Shown piece after piece: positions 7,671 to 15,963 of a stretch of DNA of 64,000 nucleotides. Each line of letters starts with the position of its first letter. The stretch's first letter is position 1. Made by a program: the position numbers and the translations under genes. The notes beneath the pieces are model-generated. The model was not told the DNA's origin. It ran no database searches and saw only the letters and a list, made by a program, of their open reading frames with translations. This stretch comes from Pseudoramibacter alactolyticus (GTDB lineage: Bacteria; Bacillota; Clostridia; Eubacteriales; Eubacteriaceae): the NCBI RefSeq assembly GCF_050908235.1, contig NZ_CP194340.1, one strand, 5' to 3'.

Positions 7671-8624
7671 ATGTTGAGCCTGACAGATTTTATCAACGCA
7701 ATAGAAGAAAACGATTTGGAAGTAGATGCGGTAATGGCAATTAGGAATGATACGATTTTAGGGCTTCATCGTTTTTCAGACGATATTTATCACAATGTAT
7801 TTTCCGTGGCGAAAAGCCATCTAGCAACGGCGGTCGGCTTTGCAATCGATGAAGAAAAATTGTCGCTCGATGATAAACCCATTGATGCTTTCGCGGATAT
7901 TATTCCCGATGATGTAGATCCCCGTTGGAATGATGTGACATTGTATAATCTTATGACAATGACATCGGGACATGGGGAGCCCTTTCTGATGACATCAGAC
8001 CGGAAGAAGCTCCGCGGCGAGACAGCGGAAAAGCTTCCTGAAGCAATGATGGACGAATGGCTGATTTTTGCATTTACACGCCCAATGATGTATGAGCCCG
8101 GAGAAAAGTTCAGCTATGGCAATCTTGCACCGTATGTCGCCGGACGCATGCTGGAAAAAGTGGTCGGGATGTCTGTCTGTGATTATTTGTATAAAAAGTT
8201 CTGGCGTCGGGTCGGAACCGAAAAGCCCCGTTGGGACACAGACTCGAAAGGGCACACTTTCCCTGCCAGCGATCTGTTCCTTGATATTGTAGATATGGCT
8301 AAACTCGGCCAACTCTATGCTTCAGGCGGAACATATAAAGGAATACGTTTTCTGTCAGAAGAATGGGTGAAAAAAGCAGGTGCATTCCATGTACCGTCTT
8401 CATCCATTAATCCGGCAGGAAACGCAATAGATGAGGAAGCAGGATACGGATTTTATTTTTGGAGAAATTACGGTGACGAAAACAGTTATCGCTGTTATGG
8501 TCGCGAAGCACAGTTTGTCATCATTATGCCGGATAAAAATGCGGTTGTAGCGGTACAATCGATGCAGCACAACGTGCAGCCAGTCATGGATGCAATATGG
8601 GAATACATTTTTCCGCAGATATAA
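7671..8624 (+). CDS. Serine hydrolase, beta-lactamase/class C fold
   Basis: 317 residues from ATG 7671 (CAGGAG ends 8 bases upstream; TTG 7665 is in frame but too close to the ribosome site). Fold of the class C beta-lactamase / D-Ala-D-Ala carboxypeptidase / esterase group. The SxxK motif is SVAK in VFSVAKSHLATA, the YxN motif is YGN in KFSYGNLAPYVAG, and the third motif is a weak YGRE near residue 280. No signal peptide, so cytosolic. It probably hydrolyses an ester or amide of a small molecule, perhaps linked to the kinase substrate (inference). AT-rich like the kinase gene. Confidence 0.85.
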   Translation: MLSLTDFINAIEENDLEVDAVMAIRNDTILGLHRFSDDIYHNVFSVAKSHLATAVGFAIDEEKLSLDDKPIDAFADIIPDDVDPRWNDVTLYNLMTMTSGHGEPFLMTSDRKKLRGETAEKLPEAMMDEWLIFAFTRPMMYEPGEKFSYGNLAPYVAGRMLEKVVGMSVCDYLYKKFWRRVGTEKPRWDTDSKGHTFPASDLFLDIVDMAKLGQLYASGGTYKGIRFLSEEWVKKAGAFHVPSSSINPAGNAIDEEAGYGFYFWRNYGDENSYRCYGREAQFVIIMPDKNAVVAVQSMQHNVQPVMDAIWEYIFPQI

Positions 8625-9130
8625 TGTCGCGGTTCAGATTTGCGTATAACACAAACAAGGATTCATCAAGCTATCTATGGGCTTAAAAAAGTTTGTAGGC
8701 AGTTAAACTTTAACAAAATGGCTGTTGCATTATGATATGCACCTTTTCCAAGTAGACAAGCAAAAAATAAAAACTTGTTGATAATGCGGAGCATATCGGG
8801 ATTTTATTGCTTCTCCTTCTTATTTCCTTATTATTTAGATCCTATGTTTTATAAAGATATTTAATCTATAAATGGCATACTTATTTCATTGATCATAAAC
8901 ACCTGCATTTTTTATTTAGTAGAAAAGACTTCAAAAATGAAGTGAGAGCATATTAATCTTTCAATTTAGTATGCATGATAGAAGAGAGATTTGCTGCTGA
9001 TCATAGTGTATGTGCCTATAGATGGCATCTGCAATCTTTTTATCAGAAACCACTATTCTTGCACCTTGATATGTTGCAGCACAAAGATCGGGCGGGACTT
9101 TCGTCCCGCTTTTGGTTGTATAATAAACAA
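8625..9130. other. Non-coding AT-rich region
   Basis: About 500 bases without a supportable gene. It contains a weak AAAGTTT...AAACTTT hairpin near 8688-8712, a stretch AATGGCATACTTATT (8871-8885) similar to 5633-5647, and near the right end a GC-rich hairpin. The small open frame at 8975-9172 runs through that hairpin and has no convincing ribosome site. Confidence 0.55.
9092..9114 (+). terminator. Hairpin GCGGGAC/GTCCCGC
   Basis: GCGGGAC-TTTC-GTCCCGC followed by TTTTGG. It lies between the AT-rich stretch and the convergent YcxB-like pseudogene and could stop transcription entering from the left. No plus-strand gene is immediately upstream. Confidence 0.6.
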
Positions 9131-9635
9131 TCAAGCGGCAGTCGAGGTGATGATAAGACCTCGTTCTTTTAGAAATACAACCAGGTCGGATTGTTCGCTT
9201 GACGTGGGTTGTTCGAAAAAAACAATGGCCATTTGATGGTCTTTGGACAAAAGCAGGCCGTGCTCAGCGATAAAAACAGTATAGCGAATGGCATTGTAGG
9301 GTAAAGTGATGCCCGCCCGGCCCGGACACATGGATTCCGTCATCTTTGAACACAGTGGTCACGTCGTATTCGTTGCGGCCGGTCAAACGCCGGATGGCCT
9401 TTAAATTGTCGTGAATCGTGCGCCGCAAGCTTATTATATAAGCGACGAGGATCCCGGTAGCGAGCACCAAAAGAGCAACCGCGGATTGGGCGTTGCCCTG
9501 GTGCCAGCGAAGCGCGCCGAGAGCAGTCATAATGCCGGCCAATATCGGCATCGCTATATTAAAATGTTTGGGATAAAGATAAGGATGTATCTTTTTGAGC
9601 AGTGCGGCATCAATGGTGCCGTTGGTTTGAAACAT
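9131..9635 (-). pseudogene. YcxB-like membrane protein, frameshifted
   Basis: Two overlapping frames together give one protein. The N-terminal 110 residues (ATG 9635, behind GACGGAGG) have two transmembrane helices and run to the sequence VFKDDGIHVSGPGG. The other frame then continues GITLPYNAIRYTVF and ends FLKERGLIITSTAA. The combined C-terminal half resembles the YcxB-like domain (a DDG strand, an aromatic Y-N-I-R strand, and a final FLKERG helix). The switch lies in the GC-rich run at about 9308-9326. As written, translation of the first frame stops at 9264. It could be a real mutation or a base-call error. A good TGCTATAAT promoter lies upstream on this strand (about 9670-9680). Confidence 0.7.
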
Positions 9636-9724
9636 GGGAACCTCCGTCAGAGTAAAGACATATCGGCATTATAGCATGACGCGACATAAAAAACTTGCGC
9701 AATACTTAAAAAATAGGATTTTGC

Positions 9725-9753
9725 TTGCAATTCGATTTGACGCGCATTATAAT
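9725..9753 (+). promoter_or_regulatory. Sigma-A promoter of lon (first copy)
   Basis: TTGCAA at 9725-9730, a 17-base spacer and TATAAT at 9748-9753. Transcription would start near 9760 and run through the hairpin and CIRCE element before the start codon at 9854. Confidence 0.78.
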
Positions 9754-9775
9754 GCTGTCAAATCAAATGTTAAAG

Positions 9776-9799
9776 ATGGCTTTTAAAAGCCATTTTTTT
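9776..9799 (+). terminator. Leader hairpin with T run upstream of lon
   Basis: Palindrome ATGGCTTTTAAAAGCCAT followed by seven Ts, downstream of the lon promoter and upstream of the CIRCE. It has the form of an intrinsic terminator, so most transcripts may end here (attenuation, inferred). Confidence 0.6.
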
Positions 9800-9809
9800 A
9801 ACAGAAATG

Positions 9810-9836
9810 TTAGCACTCAACAATAAGGACTGCTAA
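9810..9836 (+). promoter_or_regulatory. CIRCE operator (HrcA site)
   Basis: TTAGCACTC, nine bases, GACTGCTAA: matches the CIRCE consensus TTAGCACTC-N9-GAGTGCTAA at 17 of 18 positions with exact spacing. It sits 17 bases before the lon start codon, just ahead of AAGGGAG. Implies HrcA-controlled heat-shock expression of this lon copy. Confidence 0.9.
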
Positions 9837-9853
9837 CAAGAAGGGAGAAACGC

Positions 9854-12157
9854 ATGACGGTTGTACCGATTTATAATATGGTGGTGGCACCCAATGCCAG
9901 AACTTTTATGCAGACGGATCTTTATAAGAGACTAACGGGAAAAGATCCGGAAGAAAACGAGCAGGTGGTGTTGCTGATTGCGCGTAAGCAGGCGTTGTTA
10001 TCAGAAATGCGGCAGATAGATTTTTATCCCATTGGGGTATCCGGCCGTATTGTTGAAATCAACCAGAACGGATATTTAGTCTTTAAGACCGGAGATCGGG
10101 TTAATGTGGAAAATCTTTCGATCATTGGCGGGGAAAGAATTGAACTTGAAGCGATTCCGAAGCCAGATATTGAGGATTTAGATGCTGAAGACGAAAAATC
10201 GCGGCTGGAAGTGCTCAAGAGCAAGCTGGTGGAATCTGTCAAAGATTTTCGCTGGGGGGTAATCGCGCGAAATTATTTCACGCAGATGAAAACCATCGGC
10301 GAAGTTACGTCGCTGCTTTCCATCTGGATGACCAATTCGCCGGACGAAAAATACGCAGTGCTCGAACAGAACAGCTGTGAAAAACGGACGGCCATGATGG
10401 AAAAAATGGTCTATGAATATTTGGAAATCACCAAAATCACCAATGAAGCCGAAACGGAACAGAAAAAGGATTACGAAAAGCTTTATCGTCAGGAAGCCAT
10501 CAAAAAACAGATGCAGTATCTGCAAAAGGAGCTTGACGAAATGGATCCGGAAAATGTATCGGATATTCGCCGGCTGGAATTGGCGGTTGAAGAATCCGGG
10601 ATGAACGAAGAGGCGAAAAAGGAAGCCGGTAAGGTGCTCAGCCGCCTGAAGCAGGAGGGCCAGCATTCCCAGGAAGCCGGCATGCTCTACGATTATCTGG
10701 ATTTTATGGCCAAGTTGCCCTGGAAAAAGGAAGAAGCCAAGGCGATCGACCTGGATGAAGCCGAAAAAATCCTTGATGAAGATCATTTTGGTCTCAAAAA
10801 GGTCAAGCAGCGCATCGTGCAGCAGGTGGCGGTGATGAATTTGCAGCACAAACAGTCGGGGTCCATTCTGCTCTTTGTGGGAGCCCCCGGCACCGGCAAG
10901 ACCAGCATCGGTAAATCCATCGCCAAAGCCCTCGGCCGGGAATATGTCCGCGTCAGTTTGGGCGGGGTGCGCGACGAAGCAGATATCCGTGGGCACAGAC
11001 GAACATATATCGGCGCGATGCCCGGGCGCATCATGGACGGCATTCACAAGGCGGGCGTCTCCAATCCGGTAATGGTGCTCGACGAGGTGGATAAGCTTTC
11101 GATGAGTTACAACGGCGATCCGGCTTCGGCCTTGCTCGAAGTGCTTGATCCGGAGCAGAACAACACCTTCACTGATCACTATGCCAACGTGCCTTATGAT
11201 TTGTCCGATGTGTTCTTTATCTGCACGGCCAACAGCCTGGACACGATTCCCGAGCCGCTGCTCAACCGAATGGAGGTGATTCAATTCGAAGGCTACACGG
11301 CAACGGATAAGTTCCAGATTGCCAAGCGTCATTTGCTGCCGCGAGCCTACGCGGCCATGGGCATTGATGAAGAACGGTTGATGCTGCCGGATGAAACACT
11401 GCGCGCCATTATCTCGGATTACACGATGGAAGCGGGTGTCCGCGGTCTTAAAAAACGCATCGATACCCTTTGCCGGGCGGCGGCGGTGCAAATCGTGAAG
11501 GGCGAAGGCGGACAGCTGACCATCGTGCCGGACGAACTGCGGGATTATCTGGATATGCGGCCGGTGACCCACGATCACATTCTGGCGAAGAAAAAGCCGG
11601 GAATTGTCACCGGGCTTGCCTGGACGCGGGTCGGCGGTGAAATTCTCTTTATTGAGACTCTGATGACCGCGGGGAGCGGCAAGGTGATTATCACTGGGCA
11701 GCTGGGCGACGTGATGAAGGAATCGGTGCAGATTGCGGTGAGTCTGGTGAAAGCCATGTTCCCGGAACAGGCCGAAAAGTTTGAGAAGAACGATCTGCAC
11801 GTGCACGTGCCGGCCGGAGCCGTGCCCAAAGACGGCCCGTCGGCGGGGATCACGCTGACGACGGCCATCGCCTCGCTGGTCTGTCAAAAGGCGGTCAGCC
11901 CGGAATTTGCGATGACCGGCGAAGTGTCGCTGCGCGGGGTGGTGACGCCCATCGGCGGGCTGCCGGAGAAATTGATGGCGGCTCAGCGCGCCGGCATTCA
12001 AAGGGTCTTTATCCCCAAGGATAATGTGGATGATTTGAAGGATGTCGCTGATGAAGTCAAAGCCAGACTGACCGTCATTCCGGTCGGGACCGTGCAGGAA
12101 GTTCTCGAGAAAACCGGCGTGATCGGCGAGATGCAAGACACGTTAAAAGCTGTTTAA
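9854..12157 (+). CDS. lon: ATP-dependent protease LonA (first paralogue, CIRCE-controlled)
   Basis: 767-residue cytosolic AAA+ serine protease degrading misfolded and regulatory proteins. Order: an N-terminal substrate domain with a divergent opening (VPIYNMVVAPNA, lacking the usual PLRD..LFP signature), a coiled-coil around 190-250, Walker A GAPGTGKTS near 344, Walker B VMVLDEVD, and a C-terminal protease domain with Ser in PKDGPSAGI and Lys in GGLPEKLMAAQ. All catalytic parts are intact. The start at ATG 9854 is supported by AAGGGAG. It stands alone between its own promoter/CIRCE and a terminator, unlike the second copy in the clp cluster. The N-terminal divergence suggests different substrate choice (inference). 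Confidence 0.95.
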   Translation: MTVVPIYNMVVAPNARTFMQTDLYKRLTGKDPEENEQVVLLIARKQALLSEMRQIDFYPIGVSGRIVEINQNGYLVFKTGDRVNVENLSIIGGERIELEAIPKPDIEDLDAEDEKSRLEVLKSKLVESVKDFRWGVIARNYFTQMKTIGEVTSLLSIWMTNSPDEKYAVLEQNSCEKRTAMMEKMVYEYLEITKITNEAETEQKKDYEKLYRQEAIKKQMQYLQKELDEMDPENVSDIRRLELAVEESGMNEEAKKEAGKVLSRLKQEGQHSQEAGMLYDYLDFMAKLPWKKEEAKAIDLDEAEKILDEDHFGLKKVKQRIVQQVAVMNLQHKQSGSILLFVGAPGTGKTSIGKSIAKALGREYVRVSLGGVRDEADIRGHRRTYIGAMPGRIMDGIHKAGVSNPVMVLDEVDKLSMSYNGDPASALLEVLDPEQNNTFTDHYANVPYDLSDVFFICTANSLDTIPEPLLNRMEVIQFEGYTATDKFQIAKRHLLPRAYAAMGIDEERLMLPDETLRAIISDYTMEAGVRGLKKRIDTLCRAAAVQIVKGEGGQLTIVPDELRDYLDMRPVTHDHILAKKKPGIVTGLAWTRVGGEILFIETLMTAGSGKVIITGQLGDVMKESVQIAVSLVKAMFPEQAEKFEKNDLHVHVPAGAVPKDGPSAGITLTTAIASLVCQKAVSPEFAMTGEVSLRGVVTPIGGLPEKLMAAQRAGIQRVFIPKDNVDDLKDVADEVKARLTVIPVGTVQEVLEKTGVIGEMQDTLKAV

Positions 12158-12175
12158 AACAATAAAATTAAGATT

Positions 12176-12213
12176 AAAAATCCTCATTTTCTTTGACGGG
12201 AATGGGGATTTTT
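12176..12213 (+). terminator. Terminator after first lon
   Basis: AAAAATCCTCATT paired with AATGGGGATTTTT (one G-U pair) and ending in Ts. The T end overlaps the -35 box of the opuA promoter. Confidence 0.85.
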
Positions 12214-12240
12214 GAATGCATGAAAAATTTATGTTATAAT
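12212..12240 (+). promoter_or_regulatory. Sigma-A promoter of opuA
   Basis: TTGAAT at 12212-12217, a 17-base spacer, TATAAT at 12235-12240. Directly followed by a perfect palindrome over the expected start site. Confidence 0.82.
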
Positions 12241-12242
12241 AT

Positions 12243-12261
12243 TTAAACTAAGTTAGTTTAA
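12243..12261 (+). promoter_or_regulatory. Perfect 19-bp palindrome at the opuA transcription start
   Basis: TTAAACTAA-G-TTAGTTTAA, 9-bp perfect arms with a single central base, covering positions about -4 to +15 of the expected transcript. Placement is typical of a repressor operator; the regulator is not in this window. Confidence 0.6.
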
Positions 12262-12298
12262 TTCAAAGCGAAATCATGGAAACAAAGGAGGGATTCGC

Positions 12299-13543
12299 AT
12301 GCGTCAGATCACGATTAAACATCTGACTAAGATATTTGGCAAACGTAAAAAACAGGCAATGAATATGATTGAAGCTCATAAAAGCAAAACAGAAATTCTT
12401 GAAAAAACCGGCTGTACGGTCGGCGTTTATGATGTGAACTTAGAGATTGAACAGGGAGAAATTTTTGTAATTATGGGGCTTTCGGGCAGCGGCAAGTCGA
12501 CGCTGGTTCGAATGCTGAATCGTTTGATTGAACCGACGAGTGGTGAGATTCGTTTTGAAGATGAAGATGTGGTTCAAATGAATGACGAAGCGCTGCGGGA
12601 TTACCGGCGGAGCAAAGTGAACATGGTCTTTCAGAATTTTGGGCTTTTTCCGCACCGGACGATTTTAGAAAATACGGAGTACGGCTTAGCTGTTCGCGGG
12701 GTGGACGCCGCCCAGCGGCGGCAGCGAGCAGAAAAAATTCTGGAAAGCTTTCATCTGTTGCCCTTTGCCGATCAATATCCCGATCAGCTTTCCGGCGGGA
12801 TGCAGCAGCGCGTCGGTCTGGCCCGGGCGATTGTCAACGATCCGGAAGTGCTCCTCATGGATGAGGCCTTTTCGGCGCTCGACCCGCTGATTCGGCGCAA
12901 TATGCAAGACGAGCTGTTGGAGCTGCACGAAAGCCTGAATAAAACCATTGTTTTTATTACCCACGATTTGAATGAAGCTTTGCGTTTGGGCGATCGCATC
13001 GCCTTTATGCGCGACGGGCAAATCGTGCAGGTAGGCACCGGAGAGGAAATTCTCATGCATCCGGCCGACGAATTTGTCCGGCAGTTTATTCAGGATGTGG
13101 ATGTCTCCAAGGTGCTCACTGCGGAGAACGTGATGATTCCGGCAATCACAGCTAATATTGAACTCGACGGCCCCTATGTGGCATTGCGGCGTATGCGCAA
13201 AGAACACGTGTCGATGCTGATGGCCATTGACCGCAAGCGCAGACTCAAAGGGACGCTCCAGGCAAAAGAAGTACTGCGTGCCAGCCGGGAAGGGAAGAAG
13301 CTGACAGAAGTCATGGATCTTCAGGTTCAAAAAATTCCCAAGGAGACGCTGGTGACAGACATTTTCAATTTGATTTATGATTCGCCGACGCCTTTGGCCG
13401 TGGTGGACGAGAGGGACCGCTTGCTTGGCGTGGTGATTCGCGGCACAGTGCTTGAAGCGCTGGCCGACATCAGCAGCACAGAAGTCTCGGATCAGGATAC
13501 TCCGGACACGGTCAAGTCAGATAAGGAGGATGCGCATGTTTAA
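12299..13543 (+). CDS. opuAA: Glycine betaine/carnitine ABC transporter, ATP-binding subunit
   Basis: 414-residue ATPase of a ProV/OpuAA importer for compatible solutes, peripheral at the inner face of the membrane. Walker A GLSGSGKST near residue 60, Q-loop VFQNFGLFPH, signature LSGGMQQRV, Walker B LLMDEAFSALD and the switch His in FITHDLNEA are all present. Two CBS modules follow from about 275 to 395; in related transporters these sense ionic strength or c-di-AMP. The AAAGGAGG ribosome site supports ATG 12299. It overlaps the permease/binding-protein gene by 8 bases, so it is translationally coupled. Confidence 0.95.
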   Translation: MRQITIKHLTKIFGKRKKQAMNMIEAHKSKTEILEKTGCTVGVYDVNLEIEQGEIFVIMGLSGSGKSTLVRMLNRLIEPTSGEIRFEDEDVVQMNDEALRDYRRSKVNMVFQNFGLFPHRTILENTEYGLAVRGVDAAQRRQRAEKILESFHLLPFADQYPDQLSGGMQQRVGLARAIVNDPEVLLMDEAFSALDPLIRRNMQDELLELHESLNKTIVFITHDLNEALRLGDRIAFMRDGQIVQVGTGEEILMHPADEFVRQFIQDVDVSKVLTAENVMIPAITANIELDGPYVALRRMRKEHVSMLMAIDRKRRLKGTLQAKEVLRASREGKKLTEVMDLQVQKIPKETLVTDIFNLIYDSPTPLAVVDERDRLLGVVIRGTVLEALADISSTEVSDQDTPDTVKSDKEDAHV

Positions 13544-15266
13544 AATATTAACCACAGCGATTCCGGTGGCTGACGGCGTTGAGCATGTTGTCAGTTGGAT
13601 GACCAAAGCCTGGGCGGGATTCTTCTCCGCGGTGCAGTGGGGCGGCAAGGGCGCGATGGATGCCATCACCCGATTTTTGGTGTTTCTGCCGCCGGTGCTG
13701 GTTATTCTGGGACTGGCTGTTGCGGCTTATTTTGTCGCGAATCGGAAGAAGGGATTGCCAATTTTTGTGCTCATTGGCCTGCTCTTTGTTTATAATCAAG
13801 GCCTATGGGAAGATATGATGAACACGGTGACGCTGGTGTTTATGGCGGCGCTCCTTTCAGTGGTTATCGGAATTCCCCTGGGGATTCTTATGGCGAAAAA
13901 AGATCGGGCACAAGTCGTGATTCAACCGATTCTTGACTTCATGCAGACCATGCCGGCCTTTGTGTATCTGATTCCGGCAGTGGCTTTCTTTGGCATTGGC
14001 ATGGTGCCGGGAGTTTTTGCGTCAATTATTTTTGCGCTGCCGCCGACGGTGCGCTTCACCAATCTCGGCATTCGAGAGATCCCGCGGGAACTCATTGAGG
14101 CATCGGATGCCTTCGGATCGACCTCTTCTCAGAAACTTTTTAAAATCGAGCTGCCTTTGGCGAGAAATACCATCATGGCCGGCATCAACCAAACGATTAT
14201 GCTGGCGCTGTCAATGGTGGTTACCGCCTCGATGATCGGTGCGCCCGGGCTGGGCCGCGGCGTGCTTTCGGCGCTGCAGCGTGCCCAGGTGGGCAATGGT
14301 TTTGTCAGCGGGATGGCACTGGTGGTTCTCGCAATTATCATCGACCGCTTTACACAAAAATTAGCGGTGGCGGATACCAGGCGCAAGGCAGCGGCCAAGG
14401 CGGCACAAACCAATCCCAAACGCCGGCGGGTAATTAGCGGCGTGGTAGCCGCGCTGGTGATGATTGGCGTGGTGGCGGCCGCCCGCATCGGCAGCGGCAG
14501 TCAACAGGAAATCAAGCTTGCTTATGTGCAGTGGGATTCCGAAGTGGCATCGACTCATGTGATCGCAGAAGTTTTGAAGGATCAGGGCTACAAGGTAACA
14601 TTAATACCGTTGGATAATGCCGTGATGTGGGAATCGGTTGCTCGAGGGGAATCGGATGCTATGGTCTCGGCCTGGCTGCCCAACACCCACCGCGCGCAGT
14701 ATAAACAATACCGCAAGGAACTGGTCAATCTTGGAGCAAACTTGACCGGCGCAAAGTTGGGGTTAGTCGTTCCTGATTATATGCGTGTGGATTCGATTGC
14801 GGATTTGTCAACTGAGGCTGGCCAAACCGTCACAGGCATTGAAGCCGGCAGTGGTGTGGTTACCGCAGCGGAAAAAACGGTCAAAACGTATCCGAATCTG
14901 AAAGGATGGAAGGTCACGACGACGTCCAGCGGGACGATGGCGACGGCGTTGGGCAAAGCGATTGATCAGCACCAGCCAATTATTGTGACCGGCTGGAGCC
15001 CTCATTGGATGTTTCAGAAATATCATTTGAAATACCTGAAGGATCCAAGAGGCACCATGGGGAAAGCAGAGCATGTCAGCACCATGGCTCGAAAAGGGCT
15101 AAAAAGTGACATGCCCAAGGCTTACCGCATCCTCAATCACTTTCATTGGACGACGGATGATATCAGCAGCGTGATGTTGGACATTCAAAATGGTATGGAT
15201 CCGGAAAAGGCGGCAAGAAAATGGGTTAAGGCGCATCCCGATCAAGTCGCTCGGTGGACGCGCTAA
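13536..15266 (+). CDS. opuABC: Glycine betaine transporter permease fused to substrate-binding domain
   Basis: 576 residues combining an OpuAB permease (about 1-300; membrane segments, with the inner-membrane coupling region EASDAFGSTSSQKLFKIELP) and an OpuAC-type binding domain (about 320-576) anchored by a helix near 308-325. The binding domain keeps Trp residues expected to cage the quaternary ammonium (VQWDSE, VMWESV, GWSPHWMF). Such fusions are known from lactococcal OpuA. The start is ATG 13536 with AAGGAGG upstream; a longer in-frame reading begins inside opuAA and is not used. Together with the CBS-ATPase it forms a complete osmolyte importer. Confidence 0.93.
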   Translation: MFKILTTAIPVADGVEHVVSWMTKAWAGFFSAVQWGGKGAMDAITRFLVFLPPVLVILGLAVAAYFVANRKKGLPIFVLIGLLFVYNQGLWEDMMNTVTLVFMAALLSVVIGIPLGILMAKKDRAQVVIQPILDFMQTMPAFVYLIPAVAFFGIGMVPGVFASIIFALPPTVRFTNLGIREIPRELIEASDAFGSTSSQKLFKIELPLARNTIMAGINQTIMLALSMVVTASMIGAPGLGRGVLSALQRAQVGNGFVSGMALVVLAIIIDRFTQKLAVADTRRKAAAKAAQTNPKRRRVISGVVAALVMIGVVAAARIGSGSQQEIKLAYVQWDSEVASTHVIAEVLKDQGYKVTLIPLDNAVMWESVARGESDAMVSAWLPNTHRAQYKQYRKELVNLGANLTGAKLGLVVPDYMRVDSIADLSTEAGQTVTGIEAGSGVVTAAEKTVKTYPNLKGWKVTTTSSGTMATALGKAIDQHQPIIVTGWSPHWMFQKYHLKYLKDPRGTMGKAEHVSTMARKGLKSDMPKAYRILNHFHWTTDDISSVMLDIQNGMDPEKAARKWVKAHPDQVARWTR

Positions 15267-15310
15267 ACGTAGGAAATTTTAAAAAATGACATAAAAAAGA
15301 GTGCGGCGAT

Positions 15311-15339
15311 TTGCGAAAGGTGGGAGCTCCTGTTAAAAT
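15311..15339 (+). promoter_or_regulatory. Promoter for the coiled-coil protein gene
   Basis: TTGCGA at 15311-15316, a 17-base spacer, TAAAAT at 15334-15339, 43 bases before ATG 15383. Confidence 0.65.
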
Positions 15340-15382
15340 AAGGCGACAAAGCATACAGATGGAAAAGAAAGGGGAACACCGA

Positions 15383-15772
15383 ATGGAATTATTGATCGGT
15401 GAGAACAGAGCACCCATTACTTCAGAAGATATTGATCATTTTATGGCGTTTGCCACTAAGGCGCTCGGCAGTTTGCAGGATTTGTCACTGAATGAAGATG
15501 AACGAGTGGCCAGCCGAGATGCCCTGCGGCGACGGCTGCGCATTGAAGAAGACCGCACCCGAGCTGTATTTGATCAAAATAGTGCCGATGTGAATATGCT
15601 TCAATGGCGCGTGCATCGGGCGTCGCCGATTCTGCCGGTGCACGAGGCGTTTCTAGAGCGACAGGTTGTGCGGATTCGGGAACTCAATAGCTTGGCACAA
15701 GAGATGCGGGATGTGATTGCTGAGGTGAAAGATCATCTGCAAAAATTAGAGAATTATCGCGTATTAGGCTAA
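15383..15772 (+). CDS. Unknown helical protein (129 aa)
   Basis: 129-residue soluble protein from ATG 15383 (AAAGGGG upstream); a longer frame exists but overlaps the promoter. Almost entirely helical, charged, with heptad-like spacing in 50-90 and in the C-terminal stretch ending VKDHLQKLENYRVLG, suggesting a coiled-coil dimer. No enzyme motif or membrane segment, and no family recognised. Single-gene transcript between opuA and the small RNA candidate. Confidence 0.7.
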   Translation: MELLIGENRAPITSEDIDHFMAFATKALGSLQDLSLNEDERVASRDALRRRLRIEEDRTRAVFDQNSADVNMLQWRVHRASPILPVHEAFLERQVVRIRELNSLAQEMRDVIAEVKDHLQKLENYRVLG

Positions 15773-15806
15773 GGCATTTATTGATGAAAATAAATTTTGA
15801 ATTGCT

Positions 15807-15835
15807 TTACAGCTCTTTTGATCAGTGCTATAATA
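15807..15835 (+). promoter_or_regulatory. Strong promoter of a small transcript
   Basis: TTTACA at 15807-15812, a 17-base spacer and TATAAT at 15830-15835, with TGC directly before the -10 (extended -10). No ribosome site plus start codon is convincing before the terminator ~95 bases later. Confidence 0.75.
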
Positions 15836-15841
15836 ATGTTG

Positions 15842-15955
15842 TAAACTTTGAAGGAAGTTTATATTCTCGCACAAGCGTTATTGTTATGGCAATGCGCTAA
15901 AAAATCCATATTATGATTCCTTATTTGTTACCGGTCTGTATGGCCGGTATTTTTT
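15842..15955 (+). ncRNA. Candidate small RNA (~115 nt)
   Basis: Stretch bounded by a near-consensus promoter (15807-15835) and an intrinsic terminator (15929-15955). Inside are two further hairpins: AAACTT-TGAAGG-AAGTTT at about 15844-15861, and an imperfect GCGTTATTG/CAATGCGC around 15876-15898. The only open frame begins near the end (15913) and would run through the terminator. It matches none of the small RNAs I can recognise by sequence; a 6S RNA was considered, but its long rod fold is not apparent. Confidence 0.5.
15929..15955 (+). terminator. Terminator of the small transcript
   Basis: TACCGG/CCGGTA stem with a 9-base loop, followed by six Ts. Confidence 0.82.
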
Positions 15956-15963
15956 GTATAAGA

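Noticed and set aside
8975..9172. 65-codon frame in the AT-rich region
   Set aside because: Runs through the GC-rich hairpin at 9092-9114 and has no protein-like composition.
10178..12136. 652-codon open frame antisense to the first lon
   Set aside because: A shadow of the GC-biased codon use of lon: no ribosome site, no recognisable domain, composition rich in His, Phe and Arg.
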